From Amoebophrya sp. A120 (taxonomy: Eukaryota > Sar > Dinophyceae > Syndiniales > Amoebophryaceae), in assembly GCA_905178155.1 (NCBI GenBank), contig CAJINV010000004.1, forward strand, positions 10,001,546 through 10,065,545: DNA of 64,000 nucleotides, in the 5' to 3' direction. Numbering within the stretch: position 1 is the stretch's first letter; every line of letters starts with the position of its first letter. Of the stretch, positions 24,001 to 39,000 are shown in pieces. Below the pieces are notes generated by a model. The model was not told the DNA's origin and did no database searches. It worked only from the letters and a program-made list of their open reading frames with translations. A program made the position numbers and the translations under genes.

Positions 24001-27000
24001 ACAAGCGAGGCAATCGAACGTTCGAACTCGAAGACATTGATGAAGAGCACGAACTGAACGAGAAGATCGAAGTTCAGGACTTGCTCGAGGACGCTTTTGA
24101 GAACGATGGGAACAGCGCGAGCGCGAACTTCAATCTGAAGCACGAGCGGCCTAACATTTGTTTGGAGGAGGTGGAACACCGGCAAGTGCACGAATTCTTC
24201 GCGGAGGATATTTTCACGGACATTATTCCCGACTTCTACCAGTATGGCACGCGAATTCCGGACAAATCCCATACGACGGGATCTTACAACTACCCAGGCA
24301 TCGGTGCGATTTCTCACCAGCACGCGTTTAAGGAGAATGAATCGAACCGGAAAAAGTTCGACGACAGCAGGTTGAAACGGGGGGTCGGGTATAGTTTGAG
24401 AGTTCTCGGCGTCGACAACACATACTACAACACCATGCTAAAAAACAACGCACACCCGAACCATGCGGCGGTGGCCGGGCCAGTGCCGGACTTCAACGAG
24501 TTACTGGATACGAACATCTGGACCGACCTGCCTTTGCTCTACGAAGACGCGCGGGAGCAGGAGAAGCGCTTGTTTCAGTTTTCCGGCGGGCGGAAGGCGC
24601 CGGAGCTGGGCGGCACGGCCTCGGGGAGGCGAAGTCCGGACTCGAGCAAATTTTACAAGTTTGATAAAGACGATGACCAAAGGTGGGACGTTTATGCGGC
24701 ACCGCTGCGAACGGGCGCGAAGCACGGTGCGGGAGCTGCCAACAGCAAAGAGAACAAAAAAAGCAAAAGCACGAGCAGCCAACAGAACCACTATCCGAAC
24801 AACCCGAAGTCGAACAAGCGTCGCTCCGCCGGGGCTGATACGGAGGATGAAGACGCGACCGAGGAAGAAGACGACGACCTGGTTGGGGTGGAGTTGGACT
24901 GCCTACCGGAAATGCTAGATTCCTACGACCCGAACTTTGACAAGAAAAAACTCCAGCGCGGCGCGAATCCAGACCCCGCGAGCTGGAACGCGCTAGATGC
25001 CCAGACGCCGAGTGTGGCTGCTGCAGCTTCGAAAAAGGATAAAAAAACCGTCAAGCTTCTCGCTTCCAGCAACTCGAGCAACATCGCGGCTGGGTCTGGG
25101 GTGTTGGACAAGATCGACGGGAAAACGTACGGCGAAGAACTCGTGCAGAACGACGAGCGGAGCAACGACAGCCGGGGCCGGGTTTTGGAGTTCCAATGTC
25201 GTTGGTTGCAGCAGCTGGTCGACATGTTCGAAGATTTCATCGCGAAGCCGAAAACCGAGCAGGATTCGAACTGGCAGGGGTTTAACAACCGGGTAACGAC
25301 GATACTGTGAGGAAAAATCAGCCCGCCCCATATTGAAGGCGCATCCGTCTGAAAATTTGTGATGCAGATTTGTGACCACTAATCGCATCTGTCTTGCAAG
25401 CAGGCAAGCTCAGGCTTTTCGCCGCGTTATGCCGGCGGTTTGTAATGGTGTAAGGCCTATAGGGTAGCCATCTACCATGCTAGGCGCCTACACCAAAAGT
25501 CCCCTGCCTACGCTTGCGATCTGCGTGCAGTGCTCTTCTGCAGCACAGATGTGGTCTGTGTACTCAAATACAGCATCACAGATTTCGTTTTCGATATGGG
25601 GAGGGGGGATTTTTCCTTTTGATCGACGATGTTAAAGAATTCCCCGAATTCCAACATGTGCAAGAAGGCCCAGCAGGCGATGAACAGTAGGGATTTTGTC
25701 ACGGCGAACAAGCATATCCACAATAAATTTCCCGTACAGGAGGAACAAATGCAGTCTCTGCATTACAAAATTGGGCTCCGATCCTAGTTTAGCATGACAA
25801 GTGTTAGTACACTCCAAATTGGTAAAATTTGTGATGCAGCAGCAACAGCATCTGGTACATGTGCGGGAAATTTGTATTGCATAAAGCACGTGACAACACT
25901 CCTGCAAAACGTGTCAAAGGAGCTCCGGACGTACCGGGCCAACGCAGAATCCAGAAAGGCGAAAAAGCAGCGACTCAACCCGTACGCGGCGGAGATGGCG
26001 GCGCAGGAGGAGAGAGAGAAAGCGGAGCTGGAGCTATTACCATGAAAAATACCCCCACCCCAGAACTACTTGGGAGCACTTGTATTGCAAACCTTTCCAA
26101 ATTAGACATTCGCCTTCTTGCATCTATCAGCATCACAGATTTCCGATCGTGAATAGCAAGAATTTGTATTGCAGAAGATCCCAGCAAGAGCGGCGCTTGT
26201 CATGCAAGCGATGCGACACACGCCTAGACTCTGCAGCAGAAAGGTTCGTACTCCTTGCATGCATGACAAAAAGTTTTCATTTGAAAACGTCGCATCACAA
26301 ATTTTTGCAACTTTGGGAGTAGGGGCATTTTTCCTCGCGATAGGAGCAAAAGGAAAATCCGAAGTCCCTCGGCCCGGTCACGAAAAAGGAGGCGGCGGAG
26401 TATGAAAGCCTCAGGTTTGGAATCCTCAAAGTGGAAATAGTTTGCAATGCAAAAAAACACTCTAGTTGGCGCGCCACTTCTAGGTGTCGCATGACAAATT
26501 TCCCGGGCACTCAAAGCATGTCTGTCATGCAGGTTAAGGCAAAGGAGAGCCCCTCTCTCGTGCTAATTAGCACTCCAATTCTTAACCCGTAGAAGGACAA
26601 TAGTCGGCCTCCATTGCGTCCTCTGCAATACAGTCTTTTTTTGCGTCGCATTTCATGCATCACAAATTATTTCCACTTTGAGGATTGCCATTCTGAGGCT
26701 TTCATACGGAGCGGAAGAAATTCGTAAAAACCCTCGAGTTGGAGAAGGATAATCCTTATATCATCAAGGCCGGACTGGGTTCGGTCGCGACCTCCGCAAC
26801 CGCGGAAAAGGATTACAAGGAGGCGACGCTGACGGGGAACCAGGAACTAGTTGATCAAATCGTGGAAGCGAAGAAGCAGGTTTTGCTCCAAAGGCGGAAA
26901 AAACTGTACACCGACGCGCTGGGCGGCGTCGACACCGGGGAATCCCACACGGTCGCGGTGCTGAAGCAGGGCGCGGCGCAGGTCGTCTTCCACAAATTGG

Positions 27001-30000
27001 AGGATGATTTGGCGACGGCGGAAGCAGCGGCTGCGAAAATCAAGGAGCGGGAGATGATGAAGCGGCTGCAGGACCAGGGCGCGGAGGCGCTGGAAAAGCG
27101 ACTCGAGGCGAAGAAGCTCGCCGCCACGGGCTCGCACACGATTGAGGCGCGCGTGTGGAAACCGCCGGAGCAGCTCTTTGTCAACGAGCACCCGCGGGCG
27201 CAAGCCCGGCGGGAGGCGCAGGCGAAAAAGGAGGCGAAGCTGAAGAAGAAGTTGCTGCGGTCTGGGTTGCCGGTAACGGGGAAAGCGGCTGTGTACTCGA
27301 AAATGATGGACGGAGTGGAGGGAAATGACCGGTTTGGCAGAGGGGTGAATTTTGAGATGATCCGCGCGTTGCTGCGCTGGATCGACCAGTATGAAATCGA
27401 GAATCTCCGTCGGCGTGCGAAGTACACCGAGCAGATCCGAAAAGCGATGGCGGAGCAGCTCCATCTGGACGTGACCGCGAAAAAAGTGGAGAAGCCGGTG
27501 ATGCCGAAAGTCTTTAACACGTTCACCGCCGGGCCAGGCCACAAGACTGCGGCCGCTGCGGCAGCTGCTCCGACAAAGCCGGCGACGACCAGTAGCCAGG
27601 CGGTCGGTGCGTCGATCGTGGCGAACCGGCAGAAGAATGGCCCGCTCTTTCGAGAGTATTCGACGAAGGACAATCCAAATCCGCTGTTCCCGAAAAAACC
27701 TGCAGAGAAACCTGCTAGTAGTGCTCCGGAACAACCAGTTTCTGGGGCAGGAGTAGCGACTCGCGGATTCGTGGCGGCTGCACCAAAGGTCGTGAATCCG
27801 AATTCCGTGAAGCAAGGTGAAAGTGCAACAAGTTCTGCGAATCGAGGAGCGCAAGAACAACAGCAACCGCAAGCTGCTGCAAGCTCCACAGGCTCTTCCA
27901 GTACAGCTAATGCACATCTGAAAGAGCCCCCCTCCATTGGGCAGGAGGCCGCTCTGCGCGAGCACTTTTCCCCGGAACTGATCGAGCAGATGACGGAGCA
28001 GAAGGAAATGGACCCCGGGACGGTTTTGATCATTCTCCCTACCTGGAACGACTGCTTGCAGCTACAGGAGAAACTGCGCAAATGCAACCGGAAGTGCATG
28101 TATCACGCGGTGACGAACCCGGTCGGCACGTTCGACAAAACGCAGCGGTTCAAAAATATGGGCGGGAGTTCTCAACATCAAAACGTGGAGCAGCAAGTTC
28201 TTGACGCGAGGACCGGAAAGCAGTTAACGAAAGCGCAAAAGAAACAGCTGCGGAAGGAGCAGGAAGACCAGGAAAAACTGAAGGAGAAGGTGCAAGAGGC
28301 GTACGCGGAATACGGGCCCGCGGGTGGGGAGAATCCGGACGGGAAGGGAGGTGGTTCTTCGGGGAGAAAAACTCTTAACCCGCTGCTCTTATCCCGGTGG
28401 CAAGTGCTCACACTCGGCGAGCACATGTCCGCGGAGGAACTGGAGCGGCAGGTGTATGCCAGTTCGCTTTTCACGAATCCGATGTATCAACTGTAAAAAC
28501 GTCTGGGTCTGGAAGAATGCAACTTGTCATGCTAAATCGGAAGCATGCAAAAATTTGTGTTGCATAATTGCCAAAAGTCGTCCAGTTTTGATCAAGTCGT
28601 GAGGGAGTTTCTCATGCAGGATAGGCATGAGAAAGATCGCACAGAATCTGTCATGTTAGGTCCTGCATTTCAGACCTCATGGGTCATGGAAAAGCTGCAT
28701 GACAAACCTGACAATCTTCCAGGCCCAGACATTTTTGCAATCCATACGATGAACGACAGCACGAACCCGTTTGCGGACTCCAGTCTGAACCCGACCTTGG
28801 ACCGGAACAAGCCGGCTGTTATCTAATGCAAAAACATCCCCACCATGTCAGAGTTGTCATGCAGATTTGGAATTGTAGGAAGTGAAGATTTGCAATGCGC
28901 ATTCCCATGAGAAGCATTTCCAATCGTGTTTTGGAATTTCTGATGCTGTCAACAGGATAAGTAGATGGCTTTGTGATGCGGCTGCACTTGCTAAACTGCA
29001 CTACAATGCAGAGAGGAACTTGTCATGCGTGACTCCCAAAGCTTCTGGATTTGTGTTGCGAGATGTCGCCCATCTTGACTCTGGGGTGGGGACGTTTTTA
29101 CACAGAATAGCTGTGGTGGTTTCGTCTGCCAGCACCACCGGTGCAGGAGCTGCTGCATCCAGTCCCACGAGTGGCTTATTGCCTTCCGAAGCAGTGGGCG
29201 CCCGAAATTACGCGCCGCGCATGATGTTCCCGACGGAAGAAGAAAAAGGTAACAAAGGAAAAAAAGGTAAGGGAAAGTACGTCGCGCCGGAACCTGGTCC
29301 TGTGAAAGGGGACAAAAATGCGGATCAATTAGAACTGCATTTCGCGAGGAAGGTGATCCTCGCAACACCGGGCATGGTGGATTACGCGTGTACGATCGAA
29401 GACGTCGTTTACGTCTTAGATTCCGGCAGAATGCTCCCCGCTACCACCACCGATCCCGTGACGCACGCAAACGTGGCGCAGGAATCCGTTTCGGTGGAGC
29501 GGATCTCGAAGTTGTTGATGGACACGCGGAAAACCAGAGTGACCGGCGGGAGATCGCTTGTGATCCCTTTGCCAGACCAATTATTGCTTTCCAAACACAT
29601 TCTTTCCTCCGAGGAGACAATCGGGAAGAAGAACAGTTTCAAAGCTTTAGCTTTAGAGGCCGCGACCAAAACCCACGAGAAGAATGCCTCCTGTTGGGGC
29701 TTGCACTTGTCCAGCCTACGGCCGGTCAGATTGCTGACCCCCGGCTTCGCGAAACCAGGATTAGTTGGTGCGGCGAATGAGGATGAGGAGGAGTCGTCCG
29801 AGGAGGAAAATAGCGAAGTGTCGTCCGACGAGGAACATGAACATGAGCAATCGCAAACTGCTAGTGCTGCGGCTACTTTGCAGAACAGCGAAATGCAACT
29901 CGCGAAAGTTCTCAACCTGCGCCGCACTGCGGTTTTGCAACACGGTATTGTCTTCCGCCTGTACAGCAGCACTTTCGCAGATCAGGAGAAAGTTTCGGAG

Positions 30001-33000
30001 GAAGTCGAAGATTCCGCTTGCACGTCGCATCTAATCCGCGACTACTTCACGAAGGAGCTCGGGGACTACGTGGCCCGGACGGGGAAGTACTACGGAGTGG
30101 AGAGGCGGAAGTATCCTGTGCAAAAGCATCGTACTCGTAGTAATCGCAGTCATGCATTACAAATCTCCATCCCAAGGTAAATCAGCATGACAAATTCCAT
30201 TTCTCACGCTGAGCTAATTTGTCACGCGATTTGTACTAGTACGATACTTTTGCAATGCATAGGAAGAAACTGAGGGCGAAAACTCTGCTGAAAAAACAGC
30301 AAGCAAAGGCGTTCGGGATTTTAACGAAGAATCAGATGGCGAAGATGGACCTCGAGGACCACCTATGTCAGGAAAAAGTGTTAACGTTAACGGATTTTTT
30401 TGTGACGCAGTAACCAATGCATCACATCAAAGCGTGCCCAAAACTAAATTTTTCATGCATACTTAGCATGCATCCTACTCCAAGCCCTAGGCAAAATTTG
30501 TCATGCATGTTTGCAATGAAACCGTTAACGTTAACACTTTTTTGTTTGATATCACCAGCAGTTGAAGAACTCCGACAACGAAAATTCCTCCGGGGATGAA
30601 GAACACGATTTGTTCGCGTTACCAGACCCGAAACGCGAGGAGACAATCAACCAGGACCCTTTTAACTGCGCGAGGAGATTGGGGAAATTTGTCAACTGGG
30701 GTTCCAAGTTGAAAAAGTTCCGGGCGTCCATCCTAGCTCAGTTAGCTATCGGCGAAGACCTGGACAAAGCACTCGTTTTTGAGGGGAAGCGGCAAAAAGA
30801 GGCGGAGGAGATGGAGGCCGCGGGGTTCAAAATCGTGAACACGGTGGCGTACAATGCTGCAGTGGCAACGAGTAATACATCAGGAGGAAACATCAAGGGA
30901 CGAGAAAATAGTACAGCATCAAACTCAGGCGCTAAATCAGAAAAAGACCTGCCAAAAGCCGCTCTCTTCGAGGCTTACCACAACTTCCAAGAAGACGAAC
31001 TCGACAAGCTGGTCCTCCAGGCACATTTGATCCAGGATCTGATCTTCAAGGACGACCTACTTCTCGCAGCAGAGCACAACCCGCAGCACCGGGGGGAAAG
31101 AACGTATTCGAATTTGCTCGTCTCCTTGCTCCACCAGCTCCCCAGACCGCCCTCGATTGTCCAGTTGAAGAAAGCGGAGAAGCGCTTGCTCGGTTTGAAG
31201 TGTTTGACCAAAACGCCCGCGAGGGACTTCAGCTTTTTACCCGAGCAGCTGAAGGAATACTTTTGTTCCATGATGCAACTGGCCGCGGATCGGGTAAAAC
31301 CTTTGGACGGAATTGTCTCGACGTTAGACTTCGGGTTCAAAAAGGAGAAAATCGAGACTTTGGAAGAGCAGGTCCGGAACGGCCACCCGGTGGTGACCCC
31401 TTTAGGGTGGCGGATCAACTTACTGCCGGTAATCGCGCCGAGGATAGGTTTGCTCTTGATTCAGGGACACCTTGCCGCGAATTCCGTCCAGCTGACCGCG
31501 AGTGACTTGTTTCCGGAGAAATATTATCCTGTGCAAAAGTATCGTACTGGTATCGCAATCATGCATTACAAATTTTTTTCTCAATGTGAATCCGCATATA
31601 CAATTTTTATTTCTCATGCTGAGGGATTTTGTCATGCAATTATACGAGTACGATACTTTTGCAGTGCATAAATATTTGGCGGACGAATACGTGAAACTCT
31701 ACGAACAGAAGCAGAAAATGAAAAAGAAAGCGGATAATATTAGCGCTGCTGCGAATGCGACGTTAAATAATCCTTGGGCAGCTGCTGCTGCTGCTGCTGG
31801 TGTTGTTCCCACAGGAGTATCAAAGCAGTTTTCCCTCCAAGATCTGCCTCAGCCAGCCAACCGGGGCGTCGCGCCTCCCGAGGTGATCATCCCAGCGCTC
31901 CGAGATATCGAGACCGGGATGGCAGTGCGGGGCGGGAAGGATGAGAACGTGAATAATGAGAGGCTTCAACTTCTCGCGAAACTTCTCCATTCCTCCCTCG
32001 GCCTTTGTGCGCAGCAGAGACTGCAGGACTACAGTCTCGCTTTCGCTGCTTTGTCCGCGTTTCCGCACTTGATTGAGGAATTGACCGCAAAGTTCGTTGC
32101 GCCGCAGAACTTCGATCCGAATGGGACAATCAACAAGCAACATCAGGACGACAAGAACCCGATTACCAATCCGATGACTGGAAAGTTGAAGATGACAAAC
32201 GGGGCTTACGTTGGCGGCGGATTGGCCGCAGGGCAGGCGGCCAAGGCGCAGGACGGCGATCTGGATACCTCGAAAAACTACGGGCGGAACGACAATTTGT
32301 TGCTGTTGTATGAACTGCAAAAGTCTCGTACTCGTATCAATGCATTTCAAATCTCCTCAGCGTGAGAAATGAAATTTGTCATGCTGATTCACCGATAAGA
32401 AAAATATTTGTAATGCATAACTGCATACTACGAGTACGATACTTTTGCAGAGGATATGTTGATGAACACGACAATAAACGCAGCGGCAGCTGCAGCAGGA
32501 GGTGGCACGACAACAGCAAGTGCCGCAGCAACTACCCTGGCAACGGAAACAAACACGGCTGCGGTGCCCGCTGGTTCCTCCGCGGTTGGTATACAACAAC
32601 CAGGGTCTGCGGCTGCTTCATCATCTGCAGTAGAACATCACATCAAAAACCCGAACAAAATCCCTTTACTAAAACCGGGCGAAAAGCCGATTGACACGCT
32701 GAAGGGGAAGGTTGAGTTTGACAAGTTCAATAGACCTGTGATGAAGAAGGCGGACTATGACAAATTCTCGAGTAAGGGAACGGCTGTACCCGGGGCTTCC
32801 GAAGAAGAAAATATTAACGCGATGAATGCGGGGAGTGCGGGTGGCGGAAGTCATGCGAGCACCGGAACATCAACTTCTACCGGGGACAGTAACACTAACA
32901 AAGACCACGTCCTCACCTCTTCCCCCCTCGCTGACGCGGTGCGACTCCTGGTTGAGTACAGCCGGGCCCATTCGCGGCAGTTCATTCCGAAGGACTCGTT

Positions 33001-36000
33001 GCAGTACGAGTCGGACGTTTTGCCCTGTTGGGGAATCGCGCAGTACAACAAACCCGAGCACACTTGGAAGTACAAGCCGCAGCATTTGAAGTACTACATG
33101 ATCCACGAGCAAAAGGGCCCGCAGAATAATGGGATTTTTGGAGGGGGCAACATGATGAACAACAATACGACGGGTCTCGCCGCGAAGACCAACAGCTGGA
33201 ACCCGCAAGCAGGAAGCATGTGGAGCACGAACGAACAGGACCAGCACACATTAGTTTCCAACACCGACGCCCAGTACCAACTGCGACAGGGTGCGTTATC
33301 AGATCCGGGGGCGGACCCGCTTCCGGAGCTGCTGGCCATCGAAGCGGAATGCTCGCCCTGGGCGCGGGCAAAGGCGTTTGAAATGAGGCGAACCGGGTGG
33401 GTGGCGGTGAAGTGCGGATTTGAGAACGTATCAAATGCAAAAATATCTGGGTCTGGAAACTTGTGATGCTGGGCGGCGTCTCATCATGAGGCCACAAATG
33501 CTGGCTCAGCATGACAAGTTTCTGAGCTTCTAGGTGTTGCCTATTCTGCATGACAAACTGCGTTTCTGCATCACAGAGAAGTGGAGCTCTTGGGCAACGT
33601 GCATGACAGATTTCAGAGTTATGCCAGACAGGCATGACAAACATGCATTCTTCCAGACCCAGACACTTTTGCATTTGATAGAACGCGGTGGGCTACAATA
33701 CCGCGCCGATTCAGGATCGGGTGCGGTATTTGGATATGGATTGCAAAAGTATCGTATTCGTACTCGTATAAACGCATTACAAATTTATTCCCCAGCATGA
33801 GAAATATAATTTGTCATGTGGATTTACTTTAAGAAGAAAATTTGTAATGCATAAGTGCAATACGAGTGCGATACTTTTGCAAAGGATATTGGAACTGCTT
33901 TTGTTCCAGATGGAGCAGTGGAAAAATTCGCTCCGGTATGCAAAGAAAAAAGTGTTACAGTTACACATTGTGTTGCAGGAGCCGCAAGACAGACAACCTT
34001 TGTCATGTAGGAAATGCTTGCGAGCCTGGTTTCCTACGTATTTTCCCTTATGATCTTTACATTACAAGTTTTGTCTGCCATACAGAGAAAATTTGTGATG
34101 CGGAAACCCCAACAAATGTGTAACTGTAACACTTTTTTCTTGTGATATCCGGTCTTTGCGGTTATTCACCGACGTTGCGTCGCAGTTTGCCCGCGTCCTA
34201 TGACAGTGCACAAGTTGTCCCCCTCCCCCTCATTTGTATAGCATAAACGGCAACACAAGCATCAGCAAGAGTGCCGGTTTTGCATGACAGATTTGCACTG
34301 GAGTCTAGTGCGATTTGGGCTACCAGAACTTGTCATGCAAACAGTGCCACGAGGCAAAGGGTGGATTGGGTATTTTGCATGACAAATAAGCGGGAGGGGG
34401 GTTGTGCACTTTCATACGTGCGGGAGAAATCTCTGAACATCACCGCGGGGGCGCACCCTTCCTCTATGGCTCTCTCAACTGTTACATTCTCAACTGTTAC
34501 ATGAATTTGTGATGGAAGAATGGCACAAGTGATAGGAGAGATCTTGCGCGTCTTGCATGACAGATCTGGCGCCGATTATCGGCCTGTTTGGCCCTCTGAG
34601 AATTTGTCATGCGAAGCAGCTTGATGGTGTAGATTCTGAAGGCAATTCTGCATGACAAATCATGTAACAGTTGAGAATGTAACGCTTGAGAACCCCATAT
34701 CCTCGAAAACGGGGTTCGGTTCCGCGCAGTTGCAGAACATGCAGGGGAATTACCGGATTTTGATGCAGCCCGGGGTCTCCGAGTTCTCGGTCAAGATGCA
34801 GCAAGCGACGCGGCAGCCGGGGTCGGTTCAGGACGTTGCGCGGATCGTCGATTTACACTTACTCCGCGAACCGGACAAGTTCTTTACGGAAAAGTTCATT
34901 CCCGCCTTAACAGAGGGCGTTTTCACCGGGTTGCTCCGTTGCTCCACCAGCAGCTCCGGTTGCTCTCTGTCCAACATGATGAAAGCGGGAGTTCTCAGCA
35001 CCACCACCTGCAGCCACTTGGGCGAGATATGACAGTGCACAACTCCCCCTCCCCATCATTTGTATCGCATGCATGGCAATACAACCGCCAGCGAGAATGC
35101 AGGTTTTCGTTTTGCATGACAAATTTGCACAGGATTGTAGTGCTATTTGGGCTTCCGGAGTTTGTCATGCAAACAGTGCCAAGAGGCACAGTCCGGATTT
35201 GGTGTTTTGCATGACAAATGAGGGGGAGGGGGAGTTGTGCACTGTCATTCGAGAAAGTACTCGATGTGAAGCCAACCGCGACGAACGCGCTGACCGCTTC
35301 CGGAGTGGAGATTTTCCAGTCGCTGCTCTACACGACGTATCCTGTGCAAAAGTATCGAACTCGCATTGCAGTCATGCATTACAAATCTTCTCCTTAAGGT
35401 AAATCAGCATTACAAATTTTATTTCTCATGCTGAGGAAATTTGTAATGCATCTATACGAGTGCGATACTTTTGCAATCCATACGAAGAGACGGGCCACGG
35501 CGAAGGAGATTCTGGAAGCCCACAGCGGGGTGTGGAAAAACCGGAAACCGGGCGACATGAGCAATTTTCTCTCCATGAACCCGGAAACCGTGCCCCGGAA
35601 GAAATCGGAGGATAAACCATGGGTTCCACCCGCCGGTGCGATGAGTTTAACCGCGCCGGCTCCGGAGCAGGTCGGTCTCCCTTTCGACGCGAAAAACTGG
35701 GCGGTGAACAAACTGCCAGATGGAACAAGCAGAACCAAAAACCCGGCAATGCAGCCGGCCAGCTGCACCGACCCGGTGCTGACGCACTGCGACATTTACG
35801 AGGCTACGGAGATGAAAGAGGAGGGGTTCAAGAAACAGGAGGAGAACGCGGCAAGCAGATTTGAGGATTTACTGCTGTTCTCGAGAAAGATGAAGAAGGA
35901 GCAGGGGCTGTTCGGCGCGGGCTCTTCGAACAAAACGTCGAACATGCTGGCTGTATCGGATTTGGACGGTGAAGAACTTCCAGCATTGACTGCTTCTGGA

Positions 36001-39000
36001 ACCACCGCCCCCGCCGCTGCGTCTCCCTCAATAACTACAGCGCAACTACCTCCAGACCACCATCCGAGCGACCAGAATCTTTCCATACAGGACCGTCTCC
36101 GGCAAGTGTCCGCGCAAGCCACGACGAGCACGTCGACCCAGCAGAGTCAGCGACAAGCCGTGATGCAAACGGTTTGGCGGGCGCAGGACCAGCCAGGGGC
36201 GAAGGTCTTGAAACCGCCCGCACCAATGAACAACAATAAAATAAACGCGGATACTAAAAATTCTGTTTCTGTGGAGGACAACTTCTTCAAACTCCTGGGG
36301 CTGCCGACCTCGACCAACGACCACTCTTTAAACCATTTAGCCACCAACAAGCAAAAGAAAACCGAGCAGGATAATTCCGCAGAATCGAAAAAACTGAAGA
36401 TCGAGGTGATGAAGAAGCTGCTGACACTGGAGCCGTTCTTGAACAAAAGCAAGATCATGCAGACGCTGATCTCCAACGGAAATCAGAGGCAGGCTTTGCT
36501 CCACAGTCGCTACACGTCAGAAGATCCGTTGCCTCTGTTGCTGCTGGAAGAGAACGTGGAGTGTCACAAGCAAGAAGTTTCCATCAACAAAACCTTAAGT
36601 AGTGCCGATAGTACAACAACTACCCTGGCGCAGTTGAACATGGACAACAAGAAGGACGGGGGTAATGTTGGTGGGACTGCTGGAGCAGCAGGGGGGTCTT
36701 TGTTCAACAATGCGGCAGCAACTGGTTCATCGTCCACTTCCAACCCGAGCCAGTTCGTCGGCAGCAAGCCCATCCCGGTCGTCCCCGTCGCGAATGCCTT
36801 CGCGGTTTTGAAAATTGAACTAGAAGACCACCTCCAGTTGTTGCAGAAGATCGTGAAGATTCACCAGGACGAAAACCTTCTCGAGAAGCCGCCAGCGGCG
36901 ATCAAAGAGTCGAGATTCGACACAACAAGAGGGCCGCCGGCAAAGAAGCAGAAGCTGCTCAGTGAGAAGGCGGACGAGATCGTGAAGATTGTCAACGCCT
37001 CGCAGCAGAAGAGGGATAATAAGACTGGCGGAACAAGTGGAACTACAGGCAGCGGTACTACATCAACTGCCGATTTGTCTTTACCGTTCTTGAGCCGGGT
37101 GAATTCTATCAAAGTACCCGAAAATAAAGAGTCAGAGAACGACGAAATAGACGACCTCCTGGAGGAAGCGAAGTGCGTGGACGCGTACGAAATTGTGAAA
37201 CGGGCAATGTGCGAGGCGTGGGTGCAAGCCCTGAAGGCGGAGCAGGATAAAAATCCCTCGGTCGGGGTTTTGACCGCGTTCATATCAAAATGAAAAATGC
37301 CTCCTCGTCCCCATATCAAAATGGAAATTTGTGATGCTGATTTGTGACCACAAATCCTCTTTGTCTTGCCTATAGGGTAATAGGAGCCATGTGGCGCACT
37401 CCAGAGCCAGTCTGTCATGCGCCTTTGCCTGCTGCAAAACTGTTTGCCATGCGTAACTGCTAGCCTTCCGCATACCCTAACAGGCTCAGAAAATGTCGCC
37501 AAGCACTTTCTGCAAGAGAAATCTGATTTGTGTACAGAAATCCAGCATCAGAGACCTCATTTGGATATGGGGGGGGGGATTTTTCCTCACAATAGTTAAG
37601 TCGAGAGAAAAACAGCTTATCCGCGTTTTCCTGGGAGAAGATTTTACTTGGCGATAACGCAGCTCCTGCTGCACAATCAGCAGGCGCTGGAGGGGAAAAT
37701 GTGAATACTGCAACTGGCGACCGACAAGGAAAGCCTGAGGTAGAAGTTCTCTCCCAAAGGCGAAGGCCGCGGAAGCAGGCGGTGCGACTGGTCAACACTT
37801 TCCTGCTCCACTCTGCGTCGGAGGCAAAATTCCTGGCGGGACAGTACCACAACATCTTTCAACAGGCAAATTACGTGCAGATCATCTGCATCAACCGTGT
37901 ATCCGCAACGGTGGTGTGTCCCTGGAAAACACTGCTCGCTCTGCAGTTCTACTGCATTCAGGGGAACCCGATCAAATACTTAGAATCGGTGAAGGAAAGA
38001 AGCTGTGAGAAAAAGAAGCTTGTTTTGACGGCTTCGCAGTTGCCGAGAATAGAAGAAGTGGCCGCGGAGAACAAGTCCAAAGACCGAAAGGAAAGCACGG
38101 GCACGGTGGAGGAAGAAGACGAATTTATATCTTCCAAGAAGAAGCCGCCAAGCACTGCTGCTGATATGCAATACAAATTTCGATTTCCCCGTACTAGTAC
38201 ATCACGCACAGAAGTAAAGAGAAACATAAAAGCGCATCACAAATTTCACGAACTTAGAGCATCAGCATCCCACTTAAGTAAGTACTTATCATGCTGAATC
38301 AATAAGAAAGATCTAGATCATTGAAAGATAAGAAAGCTGCTCTTTTGTCATGCTGCAGAAACCGCACTTATTCGCCGTACTCGTCGTGTACGGGAAATTT
38401 CCTGTGAATAGCTGACCAAGCCCAGCAACAGCCTGGGAGTTCATCTGCCCTGGGTATGATCGCCCGACCGCACGGTGGTCCTGCGCCGCCGGTTGCCGGG
38501 ACACCGATGCACCACATCGCACAGCCTACGCCGATGCACGGACAACTACATCCAGGATTGGTTCAACATCCTGGTGTCGCAGGACAACCACCTCCACCTC
38601 CTGGTGCAATGATGATGGCACCACCTCCTTTGGTTCCACAATATTACAACCCGCAGATGACTCATGCACACGGAACGATGCTGCCGGTTGGATATCATCC
38701 GATGCACCCGCCGCCCCCCTACGGGGCGCCAGTTCCCTATGGTGTGCAGCCAGCTCTTGTTGCCACTTCAGCGATGAATCCATACGCAGCTCCTGCTGTG
38801 GGTCAACATCCAGGAGCTGCCCCTCCTCCAGTGGTGATGCAGCCTCCACCAGTGCCAGTACAACAGCCTCCGCCGCAACCCTTCGTCACAATCGCTTATG
38901 GTCCGGGCCAATACGTTCCACCGAACAATGCGCAGCTGCAACAAGCGCAGCTGCAACAAGCTACAACAACCGGCGGTCTTGCTGCCCAAGTAGACGGCCA

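Noticed and set aside
34199-35249. CRISPR-like spaced repeats (recurring TTTGTCATGC and GTGCACAAC)
   Set aside because: Spacing is irregular, repeats occur in both orientations and they lie in inverted arms of introns in a eukaryotic gene.
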